Below the pieces are notes generated by a model. The model was given only the letters and a program-made list of their open reading frames with translations. It was not told where the DNA came from and did no database searches. From IMG/VR virus record IMGVR_UViG_3300028024_000168, positions 1 to 38,048 of that record: a DNA stretch of 38,048 nucleotides; one strand, 5' to 3'. The stretch is from a virus. The stretch's first letter is position 1; each line of letters begins with the position of its first letter. This document shows positions 23,579-31,595 of this stretch, piece after piece. A program made the translations under genes and the position numbers.

Positions 23579-23953
23579 ATGACCGCCGGCACCTTCCTCG
23601 CGCGTGACGATCTCGGCTACGTGATCCAGCTGCTGCCTTATCGGCCGAATGGCGGCTGGGGCGTGGCGACCGGCACCAAGGTGGTGACGGTCGGCCCGTT
23701 CCAAGCCGGCACGCGGATCGTCACGCTGCGGGCAGTGGTGGCACCGGTCTTCTGGCAGGACGGCGCGGTCGGCGTCACGGTCGCAGCCCCGACCGGGAAC
23801 TTCGCCGGCAGCGGGCCGCATTATCTCGCCGCCGGCGAGACGGTCGATGTCGCGCTCGGCGGCGCCCAGGGCGACGAGCCGCTCGCCGTCGAGATCGCCG
23901 TGGTCTCGGCCACGGGTGTGGCCGGCAATCTCTATGTCTCGGAGCGCGGCTGA
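23579..23953 (+). CDS. Small structural protein after capsid, unknown
   Basis: The 124-residue protein starts five bases after the capsid stop and ends overlapping the next gene by one base. It is beta-rich (IVTLRAVVAPVFWQDGAVGV) with a Gly-rich core and no cysteine. Its place, equivalent to Mu gp35 between capsid and gp36, suggests a head or head-tail joining role, but no sequence family is recognised. Confidence 0.65.
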   Translation: MTAGTFLARDDLGYVIQLLPYRPNGGWGVATGTKVVTVGPFQAGTRIVTLRAVVAPVFWQDGAVGVTVAAPTGNFAGSGPHYLAAGETVDVALGGAQGDEPLAVEIAVVSATGVAGNLYVSERG

Positions 23954-24402
23954 TGGCCTATGCCGCGCTCACGGACCTGGTCGCGCGCTTCGGCGAGAAG
24001 GAGATGATCCTTCTTTCCGACGACGACAATACCGGTACCATCGACGAGGCGGTGGTCGACCAGGTGCTGGCCGATGTCACGGCCAGGATCGACGGCTACC
24101 TGACCGACCGCTACAGCCTGCCCTTGGCGCAGGTGCCGCCGGCGCTGGTGCCGCTCGCCTGCGACCTCGCCCGTTACCTGCTCTCGACCCGTAACGGCCG
24201 CACCCGGCCGACCGAGGCGATCAAGGAACGCTACGACGACGCGCTTACCTGGCTCGGCAAGGTCGCCGAGGGCAAGTACGGGCTCGGCCTGACCGCGACC
24301 GAGCAGGAGATCCCCGAGACCGGCGGCCCGCAATTCGTGGCCGAGCGGCGGATCTTCACCCGGCGGACCCTCCATGACTATGTGAGGCCGCCCAGATGGT
24401 AG
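23953..24402 (+). CDS. Head-tail connector (DUF1320, Mu gp36)
   Basis: The 149-residue protein fits DUF1320: start AYAALTDLVARFGEKEMILL, ARIDGYLTDRYSLPLAQVPP and ACDLARYLLS, then AIKERYDDALTWLGKVAEGK. These helical proteins are adaptor-type connectors at the neck. The gene is followed by gp37 with a seven-base overlap, as in Mu. Confidence 0.92.
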   Translation: MAYAALTDLVARFGEKEMILLSDDDNTGTIDEAVVDQVLADVTARIDGYLTDRYSLPLAQVPPALVPLACDLARYLLSTRNGRTRPTEAIKERYDDALTWLGKVAEGKYGLGLTATEQEIPETGGPQFVAERRIFTRRTLHDYVRPPRW

Positions 24403-24998
24403 CGCTCGCGCCCAGCGTCATTGCCGCGGTCGAGGACGAGATCGCCTCGGCGCTCAAGACGGTGCTCGGTCCCTATGTCCGCGCTTGCGAGAGTGTCCCG
24501 GCCGGGATCACCCCCGAGGAATGGGGCGACCGGCTGCGCGCGACCCCGGCGCTCTATGTGAGCTTCGGCGGCGGCGAGGCGCGGCCCACCCGCAACCCGA
24601 CCTTGGACGGCCGCTTCTCGGTCTATGCCGCCACCGGCGCCGATGGCCGCGAGGAGCAGCGCCGGCGCGGCAGCAAGGTCGCGATCGGCGCCTACCAGCT
24701 GGTCGAGTATGTGGTCTCCATCATCCATTCCAAGCAGATCGGCGCCTATGGCGTGCCGCAGCTCCAGGATGTCAGCAACCTCTGGTCCGAAGTGTTCGAC
24801 AGCCTCGGCCTCACCGTCTACGCGGCGACCTTCAAGATCCCGTTCGATTTTCCGGGCGTGGTCGATCCGGACACGCTCGGCAGCTTCCAGACCTTCGACG
24901 GGCAGATCCCGTTCGCGCCGCCGGCGCCGGACGCATCCATCCCGCTCGATCCCAGCCTCGTCGCCATCGATGGCGACGTCACCCTCACCGGAGCCTGA
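24396..24998 (+). CDS. Mu gp37-like protein (DUF1834)
   Basis: This 200-residue protein shows the DUF1834/gp37 pattern: an N-terminal helix (VIAAVEDEIASALKTVLGPY), TPALYVSFGGGEARPTRNPT, and EEQRRRGSKVAIGAYQLVEY. It is thought to act in tail completion or the neck between gp36 and the sheath. The C-terminus has a Pro/Ala linker and a short beta segment. Order and overlap agree with Mu. Confidence 0.88.
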   Translation: MVALAPSVIAAVEDEIASALKTVLGPYVRACESVPAGITPEEWGDRLRATPALYVSFGGGEARPTRNPTLDGRFSVYAATGADGREEQRRRGSKVAIGAYQLVEYVVSIIHSKQIGAYGVPQLQDVSNLWSEVFDSLGLTVYAATFKIPFDFPGVVDPDTLGSFQTFDGQIPFAPPAPDASIPLDPSLVAIDGDVTLTGA

Positions 24999-25001
24999 TC
25001 C

Positions 25002-25262
25002 ATGACCGATCTCAAGGCCGTGCAGGCGGCGCCCGGCCGCCTGGTGCGCGACCCGCAAAGCAAGAACCGGCCGATCAAGCCCGGCAGGAAGGTCGATCTC
25101 GACGATCCCTTCTGGTACCGGCGCTGGCAGAGCGGCGACATCGTCGCCTTCGTGCCGCCGGAACCGGCCCCGTCATCGCCGCCCGCATCGCCGCCGCCGG
25201 CGGCACCGGCGCCGAAGCCCGCAACCACCAAGCCGGCCGACAGCGCCGCGCCGCAGGAATAG
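25002..25262 (+). CDS. DUF2635 protein (Mu gp38)
   Basis: The 86-residue protein has the DUF2635 core in its first half: GRLVRDPQSKNRPIKPGRKV followed by DPFWYRRWQSGDI. A Pro/Ala/Lys-rich tail follows. The family is always located just before the tail sheath gene in Mu-like phages and may cap or join the tail. It ends four bases before the sheath ATG. Confidence 0.9.
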   Translation: MTDLKAVQAAPGRLVRDPQSKNRPIKPGRKVDLDDPFWYRRWQSGDIVAFVPPEPAPSSPPASPPPAAPAPKPATTKPADSAAPQE

Positions 25263-25266
25263 GCCC

Positions 25267-26745
25267 ATGTCGGTCATCAGCTTCAACTCGATCCCGCTCG
25301 ATATCCGTAAGCCCGGCTCGCATATCGAGTTCGACAACAGCAAGGCCAACAGCCCGCTGCCGATCCAGGTGCATCGCATCCTGTATCTCGGCCAGCGCCT
25401 GCCGACCGGCACGGTCAAGGCCAACATCCCGACCCAGATCACCGCACCCGGCCAGGGCGCGCAGTATTTTGGCCGGGGCTCGATGCTGGCCCAGATGATC
25501 ACCGCCGGCAAGAACGCCAACGCCACCACCGAGATGTGGGCCGTGGCGCTCGACGACAATCCCGAAGGCACGCCGGCCACTGGCTCGGTGCTGATCGCCG
25601 GCTCGCCGAGTGCCAACGCCACGGCGCAGCTCTATGCCAACGGCACCGTCGTGCAGGTGGCCGTCACCACCGGCATGGCAGCCGCCGACATCGCCGCCGC
25701 CTTCGTCGAGGAGATCGAGGCCAATCCCGATCTCGCCGTGACCGCCGCGATCGACCCGACCACGCCGGCGCAGATCGACGTTACCGCCAAGCATAAGGGC
25801 GCGGCCGGTAACGACATCGATCTGCGGCTGACCTACTTCACCGGCGATACGGTGCCGGCCGGCCTCACCATCACGATCACGCCGATGGCCGGCGGCGAGG
25901 GCAACCCGTCGCTGACGCCGGCGATCGCTGCCCTCGGCAGCACCTGGTATCATAGCTGGGGCAACCCTTACACCGATCCCAGCAACGTCCAGATCCTGAC
26001 TGCCGAGCTGATCCGGCGCGGCGGCCCGATGGTGCAGCAGCAGGCGCGGTCCTACTCGGTCGTCAATGGCAGCGTCGGCACGCTTGCCGCTTACGGCCAG
26101 GCGCAGAACAGCCAATGGACCACCTTCATGGGTGCGCAGCGCCTGCCGATCCCGACTTGGGTGGCGGCATCCATCATCACCGCGATCGTCGCCTTCAACG
26201 CGCCGCTCGACCCGGCCCGGCCGCTCTCGTCGCTGGCGCTGCCCGGCTTCATGGCGCCGGCCAAGCCCGACCTGTTCGTCGACGAGGATCAGGAGCTGCT
26301 GCTGCATGACGGCATCAGCACCTTCGATGTCGGCGACGACGGCACGGTCACCATCGACCGGCTCATCACCACCTTCCAGCTCGATCCGCAGGGCTTGCCC
26401 GACACCTCGTACCTGTCGGTCGAGACGGTGCTGACGCTTAATTTCTTGAGCTTCTGGCTGCGGTCGCGCATCGCCACCAGCTGGCCGCGCTTCAAGCTCG
26501 CCGATGACGGCAACAGCTTCCCGGTCGGCGTCAACGTCACCACGCCCAAGCTCATTGCCGCCGATCTCGTCGCCGGCAGCCAGCTGCTCTTCAATGCCGG
26601 CATCATCCAGAACCTGGCCGATTTCCAGAAGAACCTGATCGTCCAACGCAACGCGTCCGACCCCGACCGGGTCGATGCCGTGCTGCCCTGGTCGATCGTC
26701 GGTCAGTTCCTGGTCTTCGCCGGCCAGATCCAGTTCAGTTTCTGA
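25267..26745 (+). CDS. L: Tail sheath protein (Mu gpL)
   Basis: The 492-residue protein matches Mu gpL in length (495) and sequence: start ISFNSIPLDIRKPGSHIEFD, ILYLGQRLPTGTVKAN, the AGNDIDLRL segment, and the C-terminal part with LNFLSFWLRSRIATSWPRFK and NASDPDRVDAVLPW. It polymerises around the tube and contracts to drive DNA entry. A contractile sheath makes this a myovirus-type phage. The tube gene follows at once. Confidence 0.95.
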   Translation: MSVISFNSIPLDIRKPGSHIEFDNSKANSPLPIQVHRILYLGQRLPTGTVKANIPTQITAPGQGAQYFGRGSMLAQMITAGKNANATTEMWAVALDDNPEGTPATGSVLIAGSPSANATAQLYANGTVVQVAVTTGMAAADIAAAFVEEIEANPDLAVTAAIDPTTPAQIDVTAKHKGAAGNDIDLRLTYFTGDTVPAGLTITITPMAGGEGNPSLTPAIAALGSTWYHSWGNPYTDPSNVQILTAELIRRGGPMVQQQARSYSVVNGSVGTLAAYGQAQNSQWTTFMGAQRLPIPTWVAASIITAIVAFNAPLDPARPLSSLALPGFMAPAKPDLFVDEDQELLLHDGISTFDVGDDGTVTIDRLITTFQLDPQGLPDTSYLSVETVLTLNFLSFWLRSRIATSWPRFKLADDGNSFPVGVNVTTPKLIAADLVAGSQLLFNAGIIQNLADFQKNLIVQRNASDPDRVDAVLPWSIVGQFLVFAGQIQFSF

Positions 26746-26753
26746 GGTAAAAC

Positions 26754-27128
26754 ATGGCCCAGCAACGCACCGGCCGCGCCTTCGTCCGCGCCAACGGCAC
26801 CCTCTACGAGACGCTCGACGGCGCCAAGCTGTCGAACATCGCCGGTATCGAACGCAGCGCGGTCACCGGCGCGGCGGTCTTCGGCTTCACCGAGAAGACC
26901 GCGATCCCGACGATCGATTGCGACTTCGCCCATGGCCCCGGCGTCTCGGTCGCGACGCTGATCGCGATGACCGACGTCACCATCACCTTCGAGTGCGACA
27001 GCGGCGTCACCTTCGTCCTCGGCGATGCCTGGTGCTCGAAGGGCGGCGATCTCGCGGCGGACGGCAGCGCCAAGCTCACCGTCCAGTTCATGGCGCTCAC
27101 CTGCCAGGAGCAGGGCACCACCGGATAA
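26754..27128 (+). CDS. M: Tail tube protein (Mu gpM)
   Basis: The 124-residue protein belongs to the phage tail tube family: GRAFVRANGTLYETLDGAKL, then a TEKTAIPTIDCDFAHGPGV segment and SKGGDLAADGSAKLTVQFMA. Mu gpM has 118 residues. It forms the inner tube within the sheath. GAGG at 26744-26747 overlaps the sheath stop and serves as the ribosome site. A 137-base gap with no gene follows before the chaperone. Confidence 0.93.
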   Translation: MAQQRTGRAFVRANGTLYETLDGAKLSNIAGIERSAVTGAAVFGFTEKTAIPTIDCDFAHGPGVSVATLIAMTDVTITFECDSGVTFVLGDAWCSKGGDLAADGSAKLTVQFMALTCQEQGTTG

Positions 27129-27265
27129 CGCCATACCGGGGGGCCGCCGGGGCCAGAAGGCCAGCGGGTCTCGCCGAAGGCAAACGTCAGCCAGCGATGC
27201 CTCGATCGGCAGGACGAAGGCGTGACAGCCGGAGAGACGGCACCCACTCATTGGAGCGCATATCC

Positions 27266-27598
27266 GTGACCAACATTACCAATCCCGACGGTTCCGTCAC
27301 CGTCACTCTCGGTTTCCCGATCCTGGTCGAGAACAAGTCCGTGACCAGCCTGACCCTGACGCGGCCGAAGTTCGCGGACCTGAAGGTGATGGACGAGGCC
27401 AAGGGCAATACCGCCAGGAATGGGCGCCTCATCGCCAAGCTGTCGAAGATCCCGCCTTCGAGCCTGGAGCAGCTCGACGGCGCCGACTTCATGGCGCTCA
27501 ACGAAGTCGTGAGCGCTTTTTTGGAGCCGTCCCCGGCAACTGGCGACGACTTTGCCTCGAACTCCAGCACCTCGGAAACTTCCACCACGGCCACCTGA
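27266..27598 (+). CDS. Tail assembly chaperone, short form (Mu gp41)
   Basis: The 110-residue protein begins at GTG (GGAG nine bases upstream, 27253-27256) and reads NITNPDGSVTVTLGFPILVE, then SLTLTRPKFADLKVMD and a helical C-terminal part with LEQLDGADFMALNEVVSAFL. This is the Mu gp41/gpE-type tail tube chaperone that binds the tape measure during tube assembly. A slippery site near its 3' end allows an extended form. The frame is open upstream, so the exact start (GTG 27266 versus TTG 27251) is a choice based on spacing. Confidence 0.85.
   Translation: MTNITNPDGSVTVTLGFPILVENKSVTSLTLTRPKFADLKVMDEAKGNTARNGRLIAKLSKIPPSSLEQLDGADFMALNEVVSAFLEPSPATGDDFASNSSTSETSTTAT
27517..27523 (+). promoter_or_regulatory. 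-1 ribosomal frameshift site (T TTT TTG)
   Basis: In the gp41-like frame the codons read GCT TTT TTG, so the heptamer T TTT TTG is an exact X XXY YYZ slippery site. The frame at -1 is then open without stops from here to 27675, and this open stretch reads as a protein-like sequence. The location inside a tail chaperone gene just before the tape measure is where such sites occur in many tailed phages, including Mu. Confidence 0.85.
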
Positions 27599-27675
27599 TG
27601 GCGATGGCGCCCGACGAGTTGCTGGTCTGGCACCAGGAGCTGGTCGGGCTCATGAAGGATATGCAGCGTGGCTGA
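27523..27675 (+). CDS. -1 frameshift extension of tail assembly chaperone (Mu gp42-like)
   Basis: After slipping at 27517-27523 the ribosome would add 50 residues in the -1 frame, giving a 136-residue long form. The added part contains NWRRLCLELQHLGNFHHG and ends MAPDELLVWHQELVGLMKDM, with the helical D-E-L-x-x-W-H pattern of the second half of gpE+E'/gp42 proteins. An ATG at 27598 in this frame overlaps the gp41 stop and could give a 25-residue piece, but the frameshift is the better explanation. The stop overlaps the tape measure start. Confidence 0.78.
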   Translation, partial: GAVPGNWRRLCLELQHLGNFHHGHLMAMAPDELLVWHQELVGLMKDMQRG

Positions 27676-29746
27676 TCTGAAGCTCTCCCTGGTCGTCGAG
27701 GCGATCGATCGCGCCACCGCCGTGTTCCGGCAGGTCTCCCAAGCGGTGGGCCTGCCGGCTGCGGCGGCCGAGAAGGGGCTTGCCCGCATCCAGAGCGGCG
27801 CCGAGGGCGTCACCAATGCCGTCGCCGGCATCGGCCTCGGCGTCGGCGCCGCGATCGAGCTGAAGGAGATCGTCGGGACCGCCGAGTATTTTGACCGGCT
27901 GCGCATCAATAGCGGCGCCTCGGCCGAGACGGTCGATCATCTGCGCGAGGTGCTGCTCGAGACGGCGAAGGCGGCGCGCATTCCGAGCGACGAGCTGACC
28001 GCGAGCCTCAAGGGCGTGCTGGCATCGGGCCAGGGGCTCGGCTTCTTCCAGGACAACATCAAGAGCCTCGCCACCGGCATCCAGCTCCTCAATGGCGACG
28101 GCGAGGAGCTGGGGCAGAGCTTCGCCCAGCTCTCGAACAAGCTGCAGATCAAGTCGCCGGAAGAGCTGGCCCAAGCTTTCGCCACCGTGCGCCAGCAGCT
28201 GCGCGGCGTCGCCGGCGGCTTCGACGAGTTCGCGCCGCAGCTCGGCCGCCTCTCGGCCGACTACGCACTGCTCGGCCAATCGGGCCTGCAGGCGTCGAAG
28301 GATCTGGGTGCGCTTTATGCGCTCGTCCGGCTCGGCACCACCACCAACCGCCAGGCGACCGGCGGCGTCGAGAATTTGATCCATTTCGTGCAGGACAAGA
28401 GCGGGCGGGACGCGATCAAGAGCCTCAACATCTCGGTCGCGGACACGCCCGAGGATGAGCGCAACAACCGGCTGCGCCCGCTGCCCGACATCATCTCCGA
28501 TATCGCCAAGACCTATGTGCAGAACCCGGCCCTGGTCGAGGCGCGGCTCGGGCCGGGCATCGTCTCGCCGCTCAAGGTCGGCTTCGGCGAGATCGCCCAG
28601 ACCGGCCGGCTCGATACGCTCGATCGCAAGCGCGCCATCACAGGCGATCCGGCCAAGGACGCTGCCGATGCAGCGCAGATCGGGACCAACGTCAGCGGCA
28701 GCATCAATGCCGTCAATGACGCGGTGAAGGGGGCGGCTGAGAGCTTTGAGGGGCTGTTCTCGTGGATCGCTAAACTGGTGGCGCCAGTCGCTGGTCTGAT
28801 TGGCAACTTTGTGGCGTTCGCCGGATCGCTGATCTTTCTTGGTAACGCCATCAAACTAACCCGGACGTGGGGTGGCGCTGCGCTCGACGAATTTGTGGGT
28901 ATCGGACGGGCGTTGTTCTCGATTGGGCCGACCGCCGCCGGCATAGCGTTGCGCCTTGCCGCCGTGACGGAAAGCATTGGGGGCCTTGTTTCCGGCATCC
29001 CCTTGCTCGGGCCGCTCTTCTCGGGCTTGAGTGCGGGTTTCCTCTCGGTCGGCCTCGCGATCGAGGCGACGCCGATCGGCTGGATCTTGACCGGCATCGC
29101 CGCCATCGCCGGCGCGGCCTACCTGATCTACGAGAATTGGGGCGGCATTAGCAGCTATTTCGAGGAGAAGTGGTCGGCGGTCAAAACCGCGTTCGACCAG
29201 AGCTGGACAAATGGCATCGTCGTCGCACTCCAGGAATTCAATCCTGTCGCCATCGTCGGCGACGCCATGGATGCCTTGGTGCTGAAGCTCACCGGCGTCG
29301 ATCTCTACGATGTCGGCAAAAAGATCGTCGGCACGCTGAAGTCCGGCCTCACCGATGCCTTCGGCGACTACGGTTCCCAAGTCGCGAGTGTCGCCGCTGA
29401 CGGGGCCAAGTCGGCCTTGGCCGCGGTCTCGCCGACGCTCGCCGCGCTCTTGGCGCTCACATCCACGTCGGGCGCGGCGGCACCGATCGCCGATTTGCCG
29501 TCGTCATTGGACGCGCCTCGTCAGTCATTCGCGGCGCCGACGCTCGGGGCACCGGCGCCGACTGCGGTCGGGTCGGATCGGGCCAATCCGCAGGCTCTGG
29601 CCCGTCTGCCGATCGATCTCAATTTGAGCTTGGCGTTCGATGGCGCGCCGCAGGGGTTGCGGCTGGTTCAAACCCGGAGCGGCGATCCGAACACGAGGGT
29701 CAATGCCAATGTCGACACCGGCCTCGGCATGGTGGCGCAGCCGTGA
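27668..29746 (+). CDS. Tail tape measure protein
   Basis: The 692-residue protein starts at a GTG that overlaps the chaperone extension. Its first 330 residues are the phage tape-measure (TP901/Mu gp42-type) core: LKLSLVVEAIDRATAVFRQV, LRINSGASAETVDHLREVLL and LIHFVQDKSGRDAIKSLNI. The middle has long hydrophobic helices (about 360-392, 415-440, 465-490) that would insert into the host membrane. The end is Ala/Pro-rich. It sets tail length and is expelled at infection. Length is typical for Mu-like tails. A stretch at 28730-29000 uses less biased codons than the rest. Confidence 0.92.
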   Translation: MADLKLSLVVEAIDRATAVFRQVSQAVGLPAAAAEKGLARIQSGAEGVTNAVAGIGLGVGAAIELKEIVGTAEYFDRLRINSGASAETVDHLREVLLETAKAARIPSDELTASLKGVLASGQGLGFFQDNIKSLATGIQLLNGDGEELGQSFAQLSNKLQIKSPEELAQAFATVRQQLRGVAGGFDEFAPQLGRLSADYALLGQSGLQASKDLGALYALVRLGTTTNRQATGGVENLIHFVQDKSGRDAIKSLNISVADTPEDERNNRLRPLPDIISDIAKTYVQNPALVEARLGPGIVSPLKVGFGEIAQTGRLDTLDRKRAITGDPAKDAADAAQIGTNVSGSINAVNDAVKGAAESFEGLFSWIAKLVAPVAGLIGNFVAFAGSLIFLGNAIKLTRTWGGAALDEFVGIGRALFSIGPTAAGIALRLAAVTESIGGLVSGIPLLGPLFSGLSAGFLSVGLAIEATPIGWILTGIAAIAGAAYLIYENWGGISSYFEEKWSAVKTAFDQSWTNGIVVALQEFNPVAIVGDAMDALVLKLTGVDLYDVGKKIVGTLKSGLTDAFGDYGSQVASVAADGAKSALAAVSPTLAALLALTSTSGAAAPIADLPSSLDAPRQSFAAPTLGAPAPTAVGSDRANPQALARLPIDLNLSLAFDGAPQGLRLVQTRSGDPNTRVNANVDTGLGMVAQP

Positions 29747-29753
29747 GGACCGC

Positions 29754-30020
29754 TTACGCCCGGCTGGATGCTTTGGCCCGCATCACGGCTGTTTCCTTGA
29801 GCTTGCGTTCTTCGTCCTTCAGAAGACCGCTTCGCGAGGCCGAATATGCGAAGCAGTACACAACGAGAGAGATCGGCAAATATCCCCAGCTCCAATGCCA
29901 GCCTGTAGTGGCCGAAGTTCCTACCGCGATGAAGATCGTGATAAGCAGAGCTTGGAAGCGCGCTCTTTGCTCCAGCTTCTTCATCTCGGCCTTCGCCGCT
30001 CTATCCCGCTCGCTCGCCAT
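29754..30020 (-). CDS. Reverse-strand two-helix membrane protein, unknown
   Basis: This frame fills the gap between the tape measure and gpN and is the only likely gene on the reverse strand. The 88-residue product starts MASERDRAAKAEMKKLEQRA, then has two hydrophobic segments (about 24-38 with LLITIFIAVG and 45-62 with YLPISLVVYCFAYSA) and a charged C-terminus (LLKDEERKLKE). GGAG lies eight bases before the ATG. Its TAA is eight bases from the tape-measure stop, so the two are convergent. Upstream in-frame starts would run antisense into gpN. It looks like a moron, possibly altering the host envelope, but has no recognised family. Confidence 0.6.
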   Translation of the reverse strand: MASERDRAAKAEMKKLEQRARFQALLITIFIAVGTSATTGWHWSWGYLPISLVVYCFAYSASRSGLLKDEERKLKETAVMRAKASSRA

Positions 30021-30062
30021 CTCGGCCGCTCCGTCGTCGCTTAGCACTCGCGAGGCGCGATA

Positions 30063-31595
30063 ATGGCATTCAGAGACTCCATCCGCCAGGGCTCTTTCCG
30101 CGGCGTTTCGTTCAAATACGAGGATGCCGGCGGCGACAACGGCAGGCGCGGTCAGAAGCACGAATATCCCAAGCGCGACGTGCCGCTATGGGAGGATCTC
30201 GGCCGCAAGGGACGGCAATACCGGCTAGACGTCTTCGTCGTCGGCGCGGACTGGAACAAGCAGCGCGACGCGCTCATCGCCGCTTGCGACCAGCCCGGCC
30301 TCGGCACGCTCGTCCATCCGCTGCTGGGCAACCTCACCGTCGCCTGCTCTGACTGCGCGTGGCAGGAGAGCGTCACCACGCTCGGCCGGACGGATTTCTC
30401 GCTCACCTTCGAGGAGGGGGCGCCGCACGACTTCACCTCGTCGGCGAGCCCCGACACTGGCAGCGCCGTCGACAATGCCGGCACGGCCGCGAGCCAGGCC
30501 AGCCAAACCTCGTTCGCCAGCTCGTTCAACACCAGCGGCTTGGCTTCGAAGGTGCCGGCCGGCGCCGCCACCTCGCTCCTCGGCGCCACCTCGGCCGTGC
30601 AGGGCGCGATCGGCTTCGTCAAGGATCAGGTTGCGGGCGGCGCGGGCGGCTGGTTCTCCTACGTCACGGACGGCGTCAAGTTCGTGCAGGCGCAATACAA
30701 TGACGTGGCCGGCGCGGTGCGGCTCGCGACCGGCGCGGTCAATGGCGTGATCGCCAGCGCCAACCAGGCCGTGACCTGGGTCGCCAACCTCACCAACCTG
30801 CAGGGTGCCGGCGGCATCCTCGGCTCGATCGACGGGCTCGGCCAGAACCTGGCCGGCCTGGTCAACCGGGTCAGCGGTCTCTTCACGACGGGCTCGGGCG
30901 ACGCCTTTACCAGCTGGGCGCAGCAGCGCACGGCCGGGCCGGCCGCGACCGTCACCGTCAACGCCTTCGCCGCCTCGGTCACCGCCGCAGCACCCGGCGC
31001 CGCCATCAACGCCTTTCTGTCGGGAACGCCGCCCGCGCCGCAGGGCAGCGCCCCGCCGGCGACGAAGAGCACGGGCGGCTACAATGCCGCGACGATCCAG
31101 AACGTCTTCACGCTGCAGCTTCAGATCGCCTCGGCGCTGGCACGGCCGGCGATGCCGCCGGCGCAGCCGGGCACCGCCGATGCCCAGGTCACGACCAACG
31201 CCTTCGCCCTCTATGACGTGATGCGTCAACAGGCGATCGTCGAGGCCGCCGGCGCGCTCTCGGCCTTCCCGTTCTCGACCGGCGACCAGGCGCAGACCAT
31301 GAGCGGTCAGCTCACCAGCGCCATCGACAATGAGCTGGCCACCGTCACCGACGACAATGTGTTCGACGCGATGCGGGCGCTGCGCATCGCAATCATCCAG
31401 GACGTGGCCGCGCGCTCGGCCGGCCTGCCCGACACCGTGTCGATGACGCTGCAGGCGAGCCTGCCGGCGGTGGTGCTGGCCTTCCGGCTCTACGGCGATC
31501 CGAGCCAGGCCGCCGACATCATCGCCCGCAACGATATCCGCAATCCGATGTTCCTGCCGTCCGGCACGGCGATCGAGGTGCTGAGCAATGGCTGA
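30063..31595 (+). CDS. N: DNA circularisation / tail protein (Mu gpN)
   Basis: The 510-residue protein has the DNA_circ_N domain at its start: FRDSIRQGSFRGVSFKYEDA, HEYPKRDVPLWEDLGRK and DQPGLGTLVHPLLGNLTVAC. Mu gpN is a tail protein of 491 residues needed for circularising infecting DNA and for baseplate assembly. The middle of the protein is Ala/Gly/Thr-rich (residues 140-340). The end (GDPSQAADIIARNDIRNPMF) is conserved in the family. It overlaps gpP by eight bases. Confidence 0.92.
   Translation: MAFRDSIRQGSFRGVSFKYEDAGGDNGRRGQKHEYPKRDVPLWEDLGRKGRQYRLDVFVVGADWNKQRDALIAACDQPGLGTLVHPLLGNLTVACSDCAWQESVTTLGRTDFSLTFEEGAPHDFTSSASPDTGSAVDNAGTAASQASQTSFASSFNTSGLASKVPAGAATSLLGATSAVQGAIGFVKDQVAGGAGGWFSYVTDGVKFVQAQYNDVAGAVRLATGAVNGVIASANQAVTWVANLTNLQGAGGILGSIDGLGQNLAGLVNRVSGLFTTGSGDAFTSWAQQRTAGPAATVTVNAFAASVTAAAPGAAINAFLSGTPPAPQGSAPPATKSTGGYNAATIQNVFTLQLQIASALARPAMPPAQPGTADAQVTTNAFALYDVMRQQAIVEAAGALSAFPFSTGDQAQTMSGQLTSAIDNELATVTDDNVFDAMRALRIAIIQDVAARSAGLPDTVSMTLQASLPAVVLAFRLYGDPSQAADIIARNDIRNPMFLPSGTAIEVLSNG

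Noticed and set aside
29743-30063. 106-residue + strand frame between tape measure and gpN
   Set aside because: The product is Ser/Arg-rich and patternless, whereas the opposite strand encodes a coherent two-helix membrane protein with a ribosome site.
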